Translations under genes and position numbers: made by a program
Shown here: in pieces, positions 32,258-37,891 of the stretch
Layout: each line of letters starts with the position of its first letter
Numbering within the stretch: position 1 is the first letter of the stretch
IMG/VR virus record: IMGVR_UViG_3300047300_001031
Coordinates: 1-37,891 of that record
Direction: 5' to 3' (one strand)
Length of the DNA: 37,891 nucleotides
Origin: a virus
Notes under the pieces: model-generated
What the model was told of the DNA's origin: nothing
The model's database searches: none
Seen by the model: only the letters and a program-made list of their open reading frames with translations

Positions 32258-32292
32258 GAGGAGAAGAGCGGCTACCAAACCGCCCCCTCCTC
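32258..32292. terminator. Hairpin between convergent genes, possible bidirectional terminator
   Basis: GAGGAG (32258-32263) pairs with CTCCTC (32287-32292), and inside it GCGG (32268-32271) pairs with CCGC (32280-32283). It fills the 44-base gap between the last rightward gene and the DNA polymerase stop. Neither side has a clear T-run, so termination strength is uncertain. Confidence 0.45.
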
Positions 32293-32296
32293 GCCC

Positions 32297-34240
32297 TTAT
32301 TTGCGGTAGCGTGTGTCGATCCAAGACTCTGCCGCAAGCGGGAAATCTCCCGCCCAACTTGGTGGTGTAGTCAAAGCCTGCATCACCAATTCTTCAGTTT
32401 GTTTCGCGTCCTCAACACGGCATAACGAAAGAATTTCATCATGGATCAGGTTAATCACCGACACGCCTTCACCCTCCAGTTTAAGCGTAGCCTCGGCAAG
32501 AAAATCGCGTGCGGTTCCCTGAACGGAGGACTGGAAGATGCTAGGGCCGATCAGTTTGTTGCGCCCCCACTTGCGGGTAAAGGTGTTCTGACTAGTGACG
32601 TACACCACGTCAGCCAACTTACCCCATGGCGTGTGCTCCTGAACGACCTCGGGTGCCTGCCAACAAATTAAACGGCCACTGGGCAGTTGCATCCACAGCG
32701 CCCCTTTAGACACCTTAAACGTCACCTTACCGGCCTTAAACGCGCGTCCTTGCTCGTTAATGGCGTCGATGGCCGCTTGGCCCATTAGGTACCAACAGTT
32801 CTTCACCTTGGCATAAGACAGCCGATACGCGTTCACAGCGTTCTCGGCCTGTCCGAGGTCCAACATCACCCCCATGCCTTCTGCGTAGGACACAAGGCCC
32901 TTTGCGCCCTGCCCAAACATGCAACCAAGCACAGCGGACTTGCTGACCTGACGCATGTCCTTGGTCACCTCTTCGTATGGCACTTTGTACAGGCTTGTTG
33001 ACGCGAACGTTTTGTATTCGTCCAAACCTTGGCGGAATAGTTCCACCTTGTCGTTCTGACCCGCGATCCACGACGCCACCCTGTTCTCGATCGATGACAG
33101 GTCAGCGTCCACAAAGGTATAGCCCTCTGGTGCCTTGATGGCGTTGCGCACAATTGACGAGCACGCGTCCATCACGCGGTCACCAAAGCGCTCCTTCATG
33201 GCCAAGTAGCCGCCGTACTCCAGACCGATCTGCACCGCGTCCACAATGTCTTGGTCCTTCATCCACAGCGCGGGTCGCGCGATGTTCTGCAGGTTGATCC
33301 CTCGACTGGCCCAACGGCCCGTGGAGGCGCCGTGGTACACCAGACCGTTACGAATGCGCCCGTCCACCTGAACGTCGGCCATCTTCCTGAACTTGGTGAC
33401 AGACGTCTTGGAGCCCTCAGAGCGCAACTTGAGCACCTTGTCAACGTCTGGGTTGGCATGCGTCTTCTTGGCCTCGGTCTCAATTGTTTCGGCCTGCATG
33501 TCAGTCAGTGGCACGCCGTTGGTGCGGAACCAGTTGAGTAGTTGCTCACGCTTGGACACCTCAATGCCACCTGTCAGGCGCGTGATCTCTTCGTTGATGT
33601 GGTCCATCTCACGATCCACCAAGTTGATCACGTTGGCCAATTCAACGGGGTCCACTGGAACACCGCGTTGGTTGATCTTCTGTGTGGCAACCCACACAGC
33701 CTGTTCGGATGGTGATAGTTTGCGTAATTTGCTGACAATTGTTAATTCTGTCTGCACGTCACGCTTGCAGTACTCAAGCATCTCGGCCAGTAACTCTGGA
33801 TCCTCATTGAATGTGCCATTCTTTTTGGGCTTGCTCAAAAGCTGAATAAGCTTTTTGCCGCGCTTGTCCTTTTGGACGTCAGCCCGCATGACCGCGCCGG
33901 CTGTGTCCAAGTCTTGGGGAATGTTGTTTGCGGCCGCGATGGCCATGGAGTCAATCAGTTGCTCCCATTGAATTTCAGGCCACCCAAAACGTGTGCCTAC
34001 GCGGTTCCAAATGTGATGCTCAAACGACGCATTCCATGCGGCGATTAAGCCTCCATTCGCCGCATGGTCTAATACCCACTGGGGTACTTGGTCCGGCGTC
34101 CAAACCTGCACGTCGTCTGTGGTAAACCCTGCGGCAAGGCAAATGATTTCTGTTGTGGGGGATGAAGCGTACACATCAAGGCCGTAGACCTTGAGATCGA
34201 TTGTGCTACGCGTTTCGAAGTCGATTGAAAGAACTGACAT
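32297..34240 (-). CDS. polA: Family A DNA polymerase with 3'-5' exonuclease domain
   Basis: 647 residues, T7-like in domain content. The exonuclease domain has Asp7/Glu9 (SIDFET), a second motif around WNASFEHHIW (Glu74 where Asp is usual) and YCKRD with Asp161, a DEDDy layout. Polymerase motifs: TGRWASRGINLQNIARP (307-323); motif A VDADLSSIENRVASW with Asp380 and Glu385; motif B Arg430...Lys434...Leu438...Phe442-Gly443; motif C LIHDE with Asp601. Leu438 stands where E. coli PolI has Phe762 and T7 has Tyr526. It replicates phage DNA. Ribosome site TAGGAG sits just upstream, behind a terminator, so the gene may have its own promoter or be reached by read-through. Confidence 0.94.
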   Translation of the reverse strand: MSVLSIDFETRSTIDLKVYGLDVYASSPTTEIICLAAGFTTDDVQVWTPDQVPQWVLDHAANGGLIAAWNASFEHHIWNRVGTRFGWPEIQWEQLIDSMAIAAANNIPQDLDTAGAVMRADVQKDKRGKKLIQLLSKPKKNGTFNEDPELLAEMLEYCKRDVQTELTIVSKLRKLSPSEQAVWVATQKINQRGVPVDPVELANVINLVDREMDHINEEITRLTGGIEVSKREQLLNWFRTNGVPLTDMQAETIETEAKKTHANPDVDKVLKLRSEGSKTSVTKFRKMADVQVDGRIRNGLVYHGASTGRWASRGINLQNIARPALWMKDQDIVDAVQIGLEYGGYLAMKERFGDRVMDACSSIVRNAIKAPEGYTFVDADLSSIENRVASWIAGQNDKVELFRQGLDEYKTFASTSLYKVPYEEVTKDMRQVSKSAVLGCMFGQGAKGLVSYAEGMGVMLDLGQAENAVNAYRLSYAKVKNCWYLMGQAAIDAINEQGRAFKAGKVTFKVSKGALWMQLPSGRLICWQAPEVVQEHTPWGKLADVVYVTSQNTFTRKWGRNKLIGPSIFQSSVQGTARDFLAEATLKLEGEGVSVINLIHDEILSLCRVEDAKQTEELVMQALTTPPSWAGDFPLAAESWIDTRYRK

Positions 34241-34257
34241 AATTGCTCCTAAGGCAT

Positions 34258-34271
34258 GCAGACGAATCTGC
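34258..34271 (-). promoter_or_regulatory. Short UUCG-loop hairpin upstream of polA
   Basis: On the - strand GCAGA-TTCG-TCTGC forms a 5-bp stem with a TTCG loop, just upstream of the polymerase's ribosome site. Such small stable hairpins can protect 5' ends of processed transcripts; here that is only a possibility. Confidence 0.4.
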
Positions 34272-34274
34272 GTT

Positions 34275-34306
34275 TAAAAAAGAGCAGGGAAGTTGCCTCC
34301 CCTGCT
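34275..34306 (-). terminator. Rho-independent terminator upstream of polA
   Basis: Read on the - strand, AGCAGGGGA pairs with TTCCCTGCT (9 bp, one wobble) across a 6-base loop and runs into CTTTTTTAAA. It ends the reductase-to-37-aa-gene transcript before the polymerase gene. Confidence 0.8.
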
Positions 34307-34346
34307 TAAAAGTCCAACCAAGGACTCACCATGAAACACACCGAGA

Positions 34347-34460
34347 CTATACCACAGGTTTTGGTTCTGGTTTCTTTTTACCAAAAATCTTGTCGTAATT
34401 TTCCGAATACTTTTTTTGGTCTGTTGGGCGTTGCTTGTCGCCCTTGCCGCCGTCACTCAT
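34347..34460 (-). CDS. Small basic phage protein, 37 aa
   Basis: A 37-residue frame starting at 34460 behind a strong AGGAGG site, overlapping the end of the diphosphohydrolase gene by 8 bases. The product begins MSDGGKGDKQRPTDQKKYSE and ends with NYDKIFGKKKPEPKPVV. The 'DGGKG...RP....Y..N.D.IFGKK' pattern is one I recognise as recurring in small phage proteins next to replication genes. No known function. Followed by the terminator at 34275-34306. Confidence 0.78.
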   Translation of the reverse strand: MSDGGKGDKQRPTDQKKYSENYDKIFGKKKPEPKPVV

Positions 34461-34746
34461 GGCGCGCCTCCTGTTCAAAGGCCAGTAGGTACAAAAGGCA
34501 ACACGCCGCGTGGGCTAGGTGTGACCGATTTGTTTCCTCGTCTAGGCTGTTGCCAATTTTCCACTCGACAATGTGTCGCATGGCCGCGTCCCAGTAACGT
34601 GCTTCCTTGTCTGGGACTTTGCGCCAGTTGTCTGGCGCGTATTTGTGGGCGCCGTACTCAAGCACCTCAACGACCTCCCTAACCGCCCCGAGGGGCAGTA
34701 GGGACCATCGTATCTTATCGCCGTCGTATTTGACGCCCTCTTTCAT
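34453..34746 (-). CDS. dATP/dGTP diphosphohydrolase-like protein (MazG-related, DUF5664-like)
   Basis: 97 residues from ATG 34746, which overlaps the previous stop (ATGA); a GTG 39 bases upstream is less likely. The segments KYDGDKIRWSLLPLGAVREV, EVLEYGAHKYAPDNWRKVPD, RYWDAAMRHIVEWKIG and SHLAHAACCLLYLLAFE match the all-alpha phage family annotated as dATP/dGTP diphosphohydrolase or DUF5664. The two Glu in REVVEVLEYG and the DEETNRSHL helix are candidate metal ligands. It would hydrolyse purine dNTPs to monophosphates, shaping the pool for replication. It lies with ribonucleotide reductase and polymerase. Confidence 0.78.
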   Translation of the reverse strand: MKEGVKYDGDKIRWSLLPLGAVREVVEVLEYGAHKYAPDNWRKVPDKEARYWDAAMRHIVEWKIGNSLDEETNRSHLAHAACCLLYLLAFEQEARHE

Positions 34747-34889
34747 TTGTATGCGCTCAGTGCGTACATGTGCAGGTGACCCCACAGGCCCACGCCTATG
34801 AACACCAAGTAACAGGCAAACAAGAATCCTACCAACAAGGTAAAAGCACCCAAAATGCTTTCACAAATTTCTAACAATTTGTCTTTCAT
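34743..34889 (-). CDS. Small membrane protein, 48 aa
   Basis: A 48-residue frame starting at 34889 with ribosome site AGGAG inside the last codons of the glutaredoxin gene. The product begins MKDKLLEICESILGAFTLLV and has one hydrophobic stretch (about residues 12-36), followed by a short His/Tyr-containing tail. It ends in an ATGA overlap with the diphosphohydrolase gene. No family recognised. The tight coupling and good ribosome site support it; the role is unknown. Confidence 0.68.
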   Translation of the reverse strand: MKDKLLEICESILGAFTLLVGFLFACYLVFIGVGLWGHLHMYALSAYK

Positions 34890-34890
34890 T

Positions 34891-35088
34891 TCATTCTCCT
34901 AATTCAACAACATGGGGCACCATGCGCACGTTGGGAAATTGTTCCTTGAACGCCTCGGCAGTGATGTCCCGACCAATTTTTACTTCTTTAAACTCGACAC
35001 CCTGATTATGCAATCGGTTCTTGACTAAGACACACGCAGGACAGTTGTCCTTTGTGTATACAGTCATCGTTTTTAAGTATTCAGTCAT
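34891..35088 (-). CDS. Glutaredoxin
   Basis: 65 residues, short for a glutaredoxin (about 75-85). Strand MTVYTKDNCPACVLVKNRL carries the redox motif CPAC, then VEFKEVKIGRD and the cis-Pro strand VRMVPHVVELGE; the C-terminal helix is missing. It would use two cysteines to pass electrons, probably to the ribonucleotide reductase encoded just upstream. Two in-frame ATGs (35088, 35067) are copies within a 21-base tandem duplication, so the first seven residues (MTEYLKT) may be a recent addition; the shorter start gives a protein beginning with the first strand. No clear ribosome site for either. Confidence 0.85.
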   Translation of the reverse strand: MTEYLKTMTVYTKDNCPACVLVKNRLHNQGVEFKEVKIGRDITAEAFKEQFPNVRMVPHVVELGE

Positions 35089-35102
35089 AGCTTTTAAGTA
35101 TA
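35061..35102. repeat. 21-bp tandem duplication spanning the glutaredoxin start codon
   Basis: CAGTCATCGTTTTTAAGTAT (35061-35080) and CAGTCATAGCTTTTAAGTAT (35082-35101) differ at two positions and lie 21 bases apart. Each carries an ATG on the - strand, in the same frame, giving two possible starts seven codons apart. Confidence 0.85.
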
Positions 35103-35106
35103 AGGT

Positions 35107-35150
35107 GGGGCGGTATGCGCTCCCCCGAGAACTCCCAGAGGTACCGCCCC
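35107..35150 (-). promoter_or_regulatory. Long-stem intergenic structure between reductase and glutaredoxin
   Basis: GGGGCGGTA (35107-35115) and TACCGCCCC (35142-35150) form a perfect 9-bp GC-rich stem enclosing 26 bases. The enclosed part has shorter complementary bits. No T-run follows on the - strand, so it is more likely an mRNA stability or processing element than a terminator. Confidence 0.5.
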
Positions 35151-35157
35151 GATTTAA

Positions 35158-37026
35158 TTATATCTCGCAACCACCGGCGGTGCAAGCCAAGGTCTGAGCA
35201 CCTTCAACGTTGTCCTTGTTCTCTGTGAACGCGGCCCAGTTGATTGTTGGCATTTGGGCCAACAGTCGGTCGTAGTCTTCCTTGGTGCACTCCTCGTAGG
35301 GGGCCTGTCTGTACGTGCCGCCGTCGTGGGGCAAGAACGACACACCAGACATTTCGTCAAAGTGTTCCCATACAAACGCGCCCACCTTTGGCCACTCTTC
35401 CTCTTTAACCGAGATGGTCACAGAGGGCTTGTGCTCACACCAGTGGCGCTGATACGCCAGCCACAGGCCCAAGTGCTTGATCGCGTCAATGTCGTCGCGT
35501 GTGGTCAAACCCTCTGGCGCCTTCTGTGGGAAACTGAACACCACGGTGTTGTTGGGCTTCATCACGCAGGGCTCGTTGGGGATGCCTTGGGAGATCAAGA
35601 ACTGGGACAGTGGGTCCTTCATGTCACCGCGCACGCGGCGAATGTAGTAGGGTGAGTGGCGTGGGTGGATGCCGCTTGCTGTGTCTGTCAACTGGCTCAC
35701 AGTACCGCTGGGCTTAACTGCCGTGATGGCTGTTGAGCGTGGGATACCGAGCAGGTCGGCGAACTCAGCGTTGGCCTCTTCAGCAACCAAGCGCAACTGG
35801 GGCAACCACAACGCGGCACCGTTCACGTCGCTTGTGACCTTGTGGTCGTAGATGCCGGTCAATGACACACCCAACAAACGCTCCTCCTCGGTGTTGCGTT
35901 GCCAGACCTTGCGCAGGTAAGGGAAGTGCGTGAACGTGGCTTGGATGGTGCCCAAAATGGCCGCCATGCGCACCTTCTGCTTCAGGCTCTCCAGTGTGTC
36001 CTCTGGGCGCACCATCACCTCTGTCAGGTTACAGAACTGGTAGGGGCGCAGGATGATCTCACTGCAGGGGTTTGTGCCAAACTCGTAGTTGGGGTCACGC
36101 TTGCCGTACTTGGCCACAGCGGCCTTGGCGGCCTCGCGGTTGAAAATACCGCGCTCACCAGAGTGGCTGTTGTACAGCGACGTCCACTCTTCCAAGAACG
36201 TGCCCACAGTGGGCTTGACGTCGTACACGGCGCTGTTGTTGGCCAGTGCTCGGTGGCCGGCGGTTTCCCACCAGTTACCGGACTTGGCGTGGCGAATGCG
36301 CTCGTCGTTTAGGTCGGACAAAGAGATCATGGCAGAGCGGCGTACGCCACCCACCACAACAACCTCGCCGATCTTGCACATCAGGTCATGGCACTCAAGC
36401 GTGTTCAGCTTGCGGCCCTGTGCGTTCTTGAAGATTTTGATTGTGAACTGGAACAAATCAACCAACGGCTCTGGGCCGGATGCGCGGCCACCAAAGGTCT
36501 TCAGGGGCGTGCCTGCGGCGCGCACCTTGCTCACGTCCCATTTTGGGATCTCGCCGGCGTACAGGTTGGCTAACAGCAGGCGGTAAGACTTGGCCCAACC
36601 TTCTTTGCTGTCGTGCACGTTGATGACGTGGTCGGAGTCGAACAAACGCTCTGGCACTTCAGGCAGTTTGTTGGTGTACTTAGATTCCACAGAGAAGCCG
36701 ACACCCGTACCACAGAGCAGGATGAACATAGCTTCGTCAAACGATTTGACGTCGTCAACGGGGAGGTAAGAGCAGTTGTATACGCAGGTGTTGTCACGGT
36801 CGGCGGCTTTTCCAGAGGTCATTAGTGCCCTCATGGAGGGCATTATGTGGTGGCCAGAGATGGCGTTAAAAATGTCTTGCTTCATTGAAGAATCAAGCTT
36901 GGGGGTTTTGCTAAAAATGTAATCCACATAGCGGGCCACGGTTTCGTTCCAGTCCTCACGTCGATTTTGCTCAGGAAGAAATTTTGCGTAGCGGCTCTTG
37001 TGGATATATTCTCTGTATTGATTCAT
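35158..37026 (-). CDS. nrdJ: Ribonucleotide reductase, class II (adenosylcobalamin-dependent, monomeric type)
   Basis: 622 residues. Converts ribonucleotides, probably triphosphates, to deoxy forms using a B12 radical. Key residues line up with the Lactobacillus leichmannii enzyme: Cys85 (YNCS) for Cys119; Cys321 and Glu323 in NPCSEI for Cys408/Glu410; Cys332 eleven residues later for Cys419; and the C-terminal shuttle pair Cys615/Cys620 in CTAGGC for Cys731/Cys736. The loop CGTGVGFSVE and the phosphate-type segment KPSGTVSQLTDTASG are also present. It is shorter than the cellular enzyme (about 740). No ribosome site is obvious; a terminator hairpin lies just upstream. Placed with glutaredoxin and a dNTP hydrolase. 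Confidence 0.92.
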   Translation of the reverse strand: MNQYREYIHKSRYAKFLPEQNRREDWNETVARYVDYIFSKTPKLDSSMKQDIFNAISGHHIMPSMRALMTSGKAADRDNTCVYNCSYLPVDDVKSFDEAMFILLCGTGVGFSVESKYTNKLPEVPERLFDSDHVINVHDSKEGWAKSYRLLLANLYAGEIPKWDVSKVRAAGTPLKTFGGRASGPEPLVDLFQFTIKIFKNAQGRKLNTLECHDLMCKIGEVVVVGGVRRSAMISLSDLNDERIRHAKSGNWWETAGHRALANNSAVYDVKPTVGTFLEEWTSLYNSHSGERGIFNREAAKAAVAKYGKRDPNYEFGTNPCSEIILRPYQFCNLTEVMVRPEDTLESLKQKVRMAAILGTIQATFTHFPYLRKVWQRNTEEERLLGVSLTGIYDHKVTSDVNGAALWLPQLRLVAEEANAEFADLLGIPRSTAITAVKPSGTVSQLTDTASGIHPRHSPYYIRRVRGDMKDPLSQFLISQGIPNEPCVMKPNNTVVFSFPQKAPEGLTTRDDIDAIKHLGLWLAYQRHWCEHKPSVTISVKEEEWPKVGAFVWEHFDEMSGVSFLPHDGGTYRQAPYEECTKEDYDRLLAQMPTINWAAFTENKDNVEGAQTLACTAGGCEI

Positions 37027-37049
37027 GATTGTTAATAGATTTTAGAGAC

Positions 37050-37075
37050 AAAAAAGCCCACACGTGAGCATGGGC
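37050..37075 (-). terminator. Rho-independent terminator upstream of reductase gene
   Basis: On the - strand GCCCA (37071-37075) pairs with TGGGC (37056-37060) and is followed by TTTTTT. It lies between the 59-aa gene and the reductase, so the reductase needs read-through or a start between 37027 and 37049, where I see no promoter. Confidence 0.6.
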
Positions 37076-37098
37076 GCGGGTACAGCAGAGTGTGGTTA

Positions 37099-37278
37099 TT
37101 ACTCTGCTGATTCTTCTTTGGCTTCTTCGGCGGCTTTCGCGGCTTCCAAAGCTTCAGCTTGGGGTCGGCCTTGGTCAACAATGGCCATGATGGTCATGTT
37201 CACGTCAGCAAATGGGAGTTTGCCCAACAACATCAAAATGTGGTTGACTTCGTCAACAGAGAATTCAAGTTTGATCAT
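37099..37278 (-). CDS. Small acidic phage protein, 59 aa
   Basis: 59 residues starting at 37278. The N-terminal part, MIKLEFSVDEVNHILMLLGK followed by LPFADVNMTIMAIV, resembles a small protein common in podoviruses ('F.V.EVN.IL..LGK.P......I..I'). The C-terminus is an Ala/Glu helix. No function is known to me. The ribosome site is poor (leader ...GAACATTTATC). It sits between two - strand terminators, so it may be made from its own short message. Confidence 0.7.
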   Translation of the reverse strand: MIKLEFSVDEVNHILMLLGKLPFADVNMTIMAIVDQGRPQAEALEAAKAAEEAKEESAE

Positions 37279-37302
37279 GATAAATGTTCAGTATATTAAA
37301 CA

Positions 37303-37333
37303 AAATTGGGTTGTAGCTTATAAGCTACAACCC
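37303..37333 (-). terminator. Perfect 26-bp palindrome acting as terminator after the ssDNA-binding gene
   Basis: The 13 bases at 37308-37320 (GGGTTGTAGCTTA) are the exact reverse complement of 37321-37333. On the - strand the hairpin runs into AATTTTG. It begins 11 bases after the stop of the ssDNA-binding gene. A palindrome without spacer could also be a protein-binding site. Confidence 0.7.
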
Positions 37334-37343
37334 CCTAGCCTAC

Positions 37344-37856
37344 TTAGACCGCGAAGTCAGAGGCGGCAGAAGAACCACCACCCAAACGCTCGCCGTCTTC
37401 CAGCTTTTGCAAGTTGCCCAAACCGCAGGCAATACCCTTAGAACCCTGTTGGTTGTATGGGTAGAATGTCAAAGACACTCGGCCGTAACAACCAGAGTAG
37501 AACTCCTCTGGGTCAATGATTGCGTTCAACTCAGCGTCCACAACTCCGGGCTTTTGCACGGTGTTGGCGTTGATAAAAAACGCGCCTTGGTACGCGGGGT
37601 CATCCTTCTCCGCGTCGCCGTCACGCAGGCCGCCTTTAAGGCCTTTTGGAACTGTGCCACCAAAGTATGCCGCGCTTGCCTCTTTAGCCTTTGCAAATGC
37701 CGCGTTAATCTTGTCAATAGTCTCCTTGTCCTTCTTGTCGATAATTACAGACACGGAGTACTTAGGGGTTTTGCCCTCTTCACTTGCAACGGGTTTGAAC
37801 ACGTTGGCGTAAGAGAAACGAACTTTACCTGTCACTACTTTTTCATTCTTGGCCAT
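37344..37856 (-). CDS. Single-stranded DNA-binding protein, DUF2815-like
   Basis: 170 residues with ribosome site AGGAGG. It has the pattern of the phage DUF2815 family, considered an OB-fold ssDNA-binding protein of the T7 gp2.5 type: VRFSYANVFKPV, PKYSVSVIIDKKD, then EFYSGCYGRVSLTFYPYNQQ and KGIACGLGNLQKLEDGERLG. The C-terminal tail (SSAASDFAV) is shorter and less acidic than usual but ends in an aromatic and aliphatic pair. It protects ssDNA and would interact with the polymerase. It heads the visible part of the leftward block; the promoter lies beyond the right edge. Confidence 0.85.
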   Translation of the reverse strand: MAKNEKVVTGKVRFSYANVFKPVASEEGKTPKYSVSVIIDKKDKETIDKINAAFAKAKEASAAYFGGTVPKGLKGGLRDGDAEKDDPAYQGAFFINANTVQKPGVVDAELNAIIDPEEFYSGCYGRVSLTFYPYNQQGSKGIACGLGNLQKLEDGERLGGGSSAASDFAV

Positions 37857-37891
37857 CTTGGCCTCCTTGTTTACTTAATCGATAGCACTTT

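Overview
The window is a segment of a tailed double-stranded DNA bacteriophage genome, most probably a short-tailed (podovirus-like) phage of a Gram-negative host. There is no bacterial gene, tRNA, integrase, transposon or CRISPR array in it. The assignment rests on a very large portal protein, a GroES-like co-chaperonin, a scaffold, a gpT-type major capsid protein, a holin/lysozyme cassette, adaptor and nozzle tail proteins, and a run of large Ala/Gly/Gln-rich proteins typical of virion ejection proteins. No tape-measure chaperone pair, sheath or long-tail tube is visible. Genes are packed with 1-4 base overlaps. The terminase, helicase, primase and any phage RNA polymerase must lie outside the window. 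The general look is that of uncultured aquatic phages; this is an impression, not a search result.

Layout. 1-1077: 3' part of a protein of unknown function. 1077-7808: head genes on the + strand (portal, two small proteins, GroES-like protein, scaffold, unknown, putative head accessory protein, major capsid protein), closed by a strong terminator. 7890-10999: small head/virion proteins followed by the lysis cassette (small membrane proteins, 3TM holin-like protein, GH24 lysozyme), again closed by a terminator. 11022-22653: four tiny mostly basic proteins, then tail genes: an adaptor-like protein, a receptor-binding module that becomes AT-rich around 13.6 kb and stays so to 18.4 kb (fibre, double-propeller adhesin, Gly-rich tip), then adaptor, structural protein and nozzle. 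22668-32252: four large putative ejection proteins, the last with an N-terminal lytic transglycosylase domain. 32297-37856: a convergent (- strand) nucleotide and replication block: ssDNA-binding protein, 59-aa protein, class II ribonucleotide reductase, glutaredoxin, 48-aa membrane protein, dATP/dGTP diphosphohydrolase-like protein, 37-aa protein and family A DNA polymerase.

Regulation. Three intergenic sites share a 19-base motif close to GGGTAATTCTCTATAGGAG; two of them sit directly after rho-independent terminators, and all three precede a gene block. They are good candidates for promoters of a T7-like single-subunit RNA polymerase. The first is followed by an 85-nt leader with four mutually interlocking complementary segments, the best candidate here for an undescribed regulatory RNA.

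How the genes fit together. The - strand block supplies deoxynucleotides (B12-dependent reductase plus thiol donor, purine dNTP hydrolase) and copies DNA (PolA with Leu at the residue-762 position). The + strand blocks build the procapsid with host GroEL plus the phage GroES, lyse the cell, and assemble a short tail with ejection proteins carrying a peptidoglycan-cutting domain. All functional names come from reading motifs by eye; no search was run.
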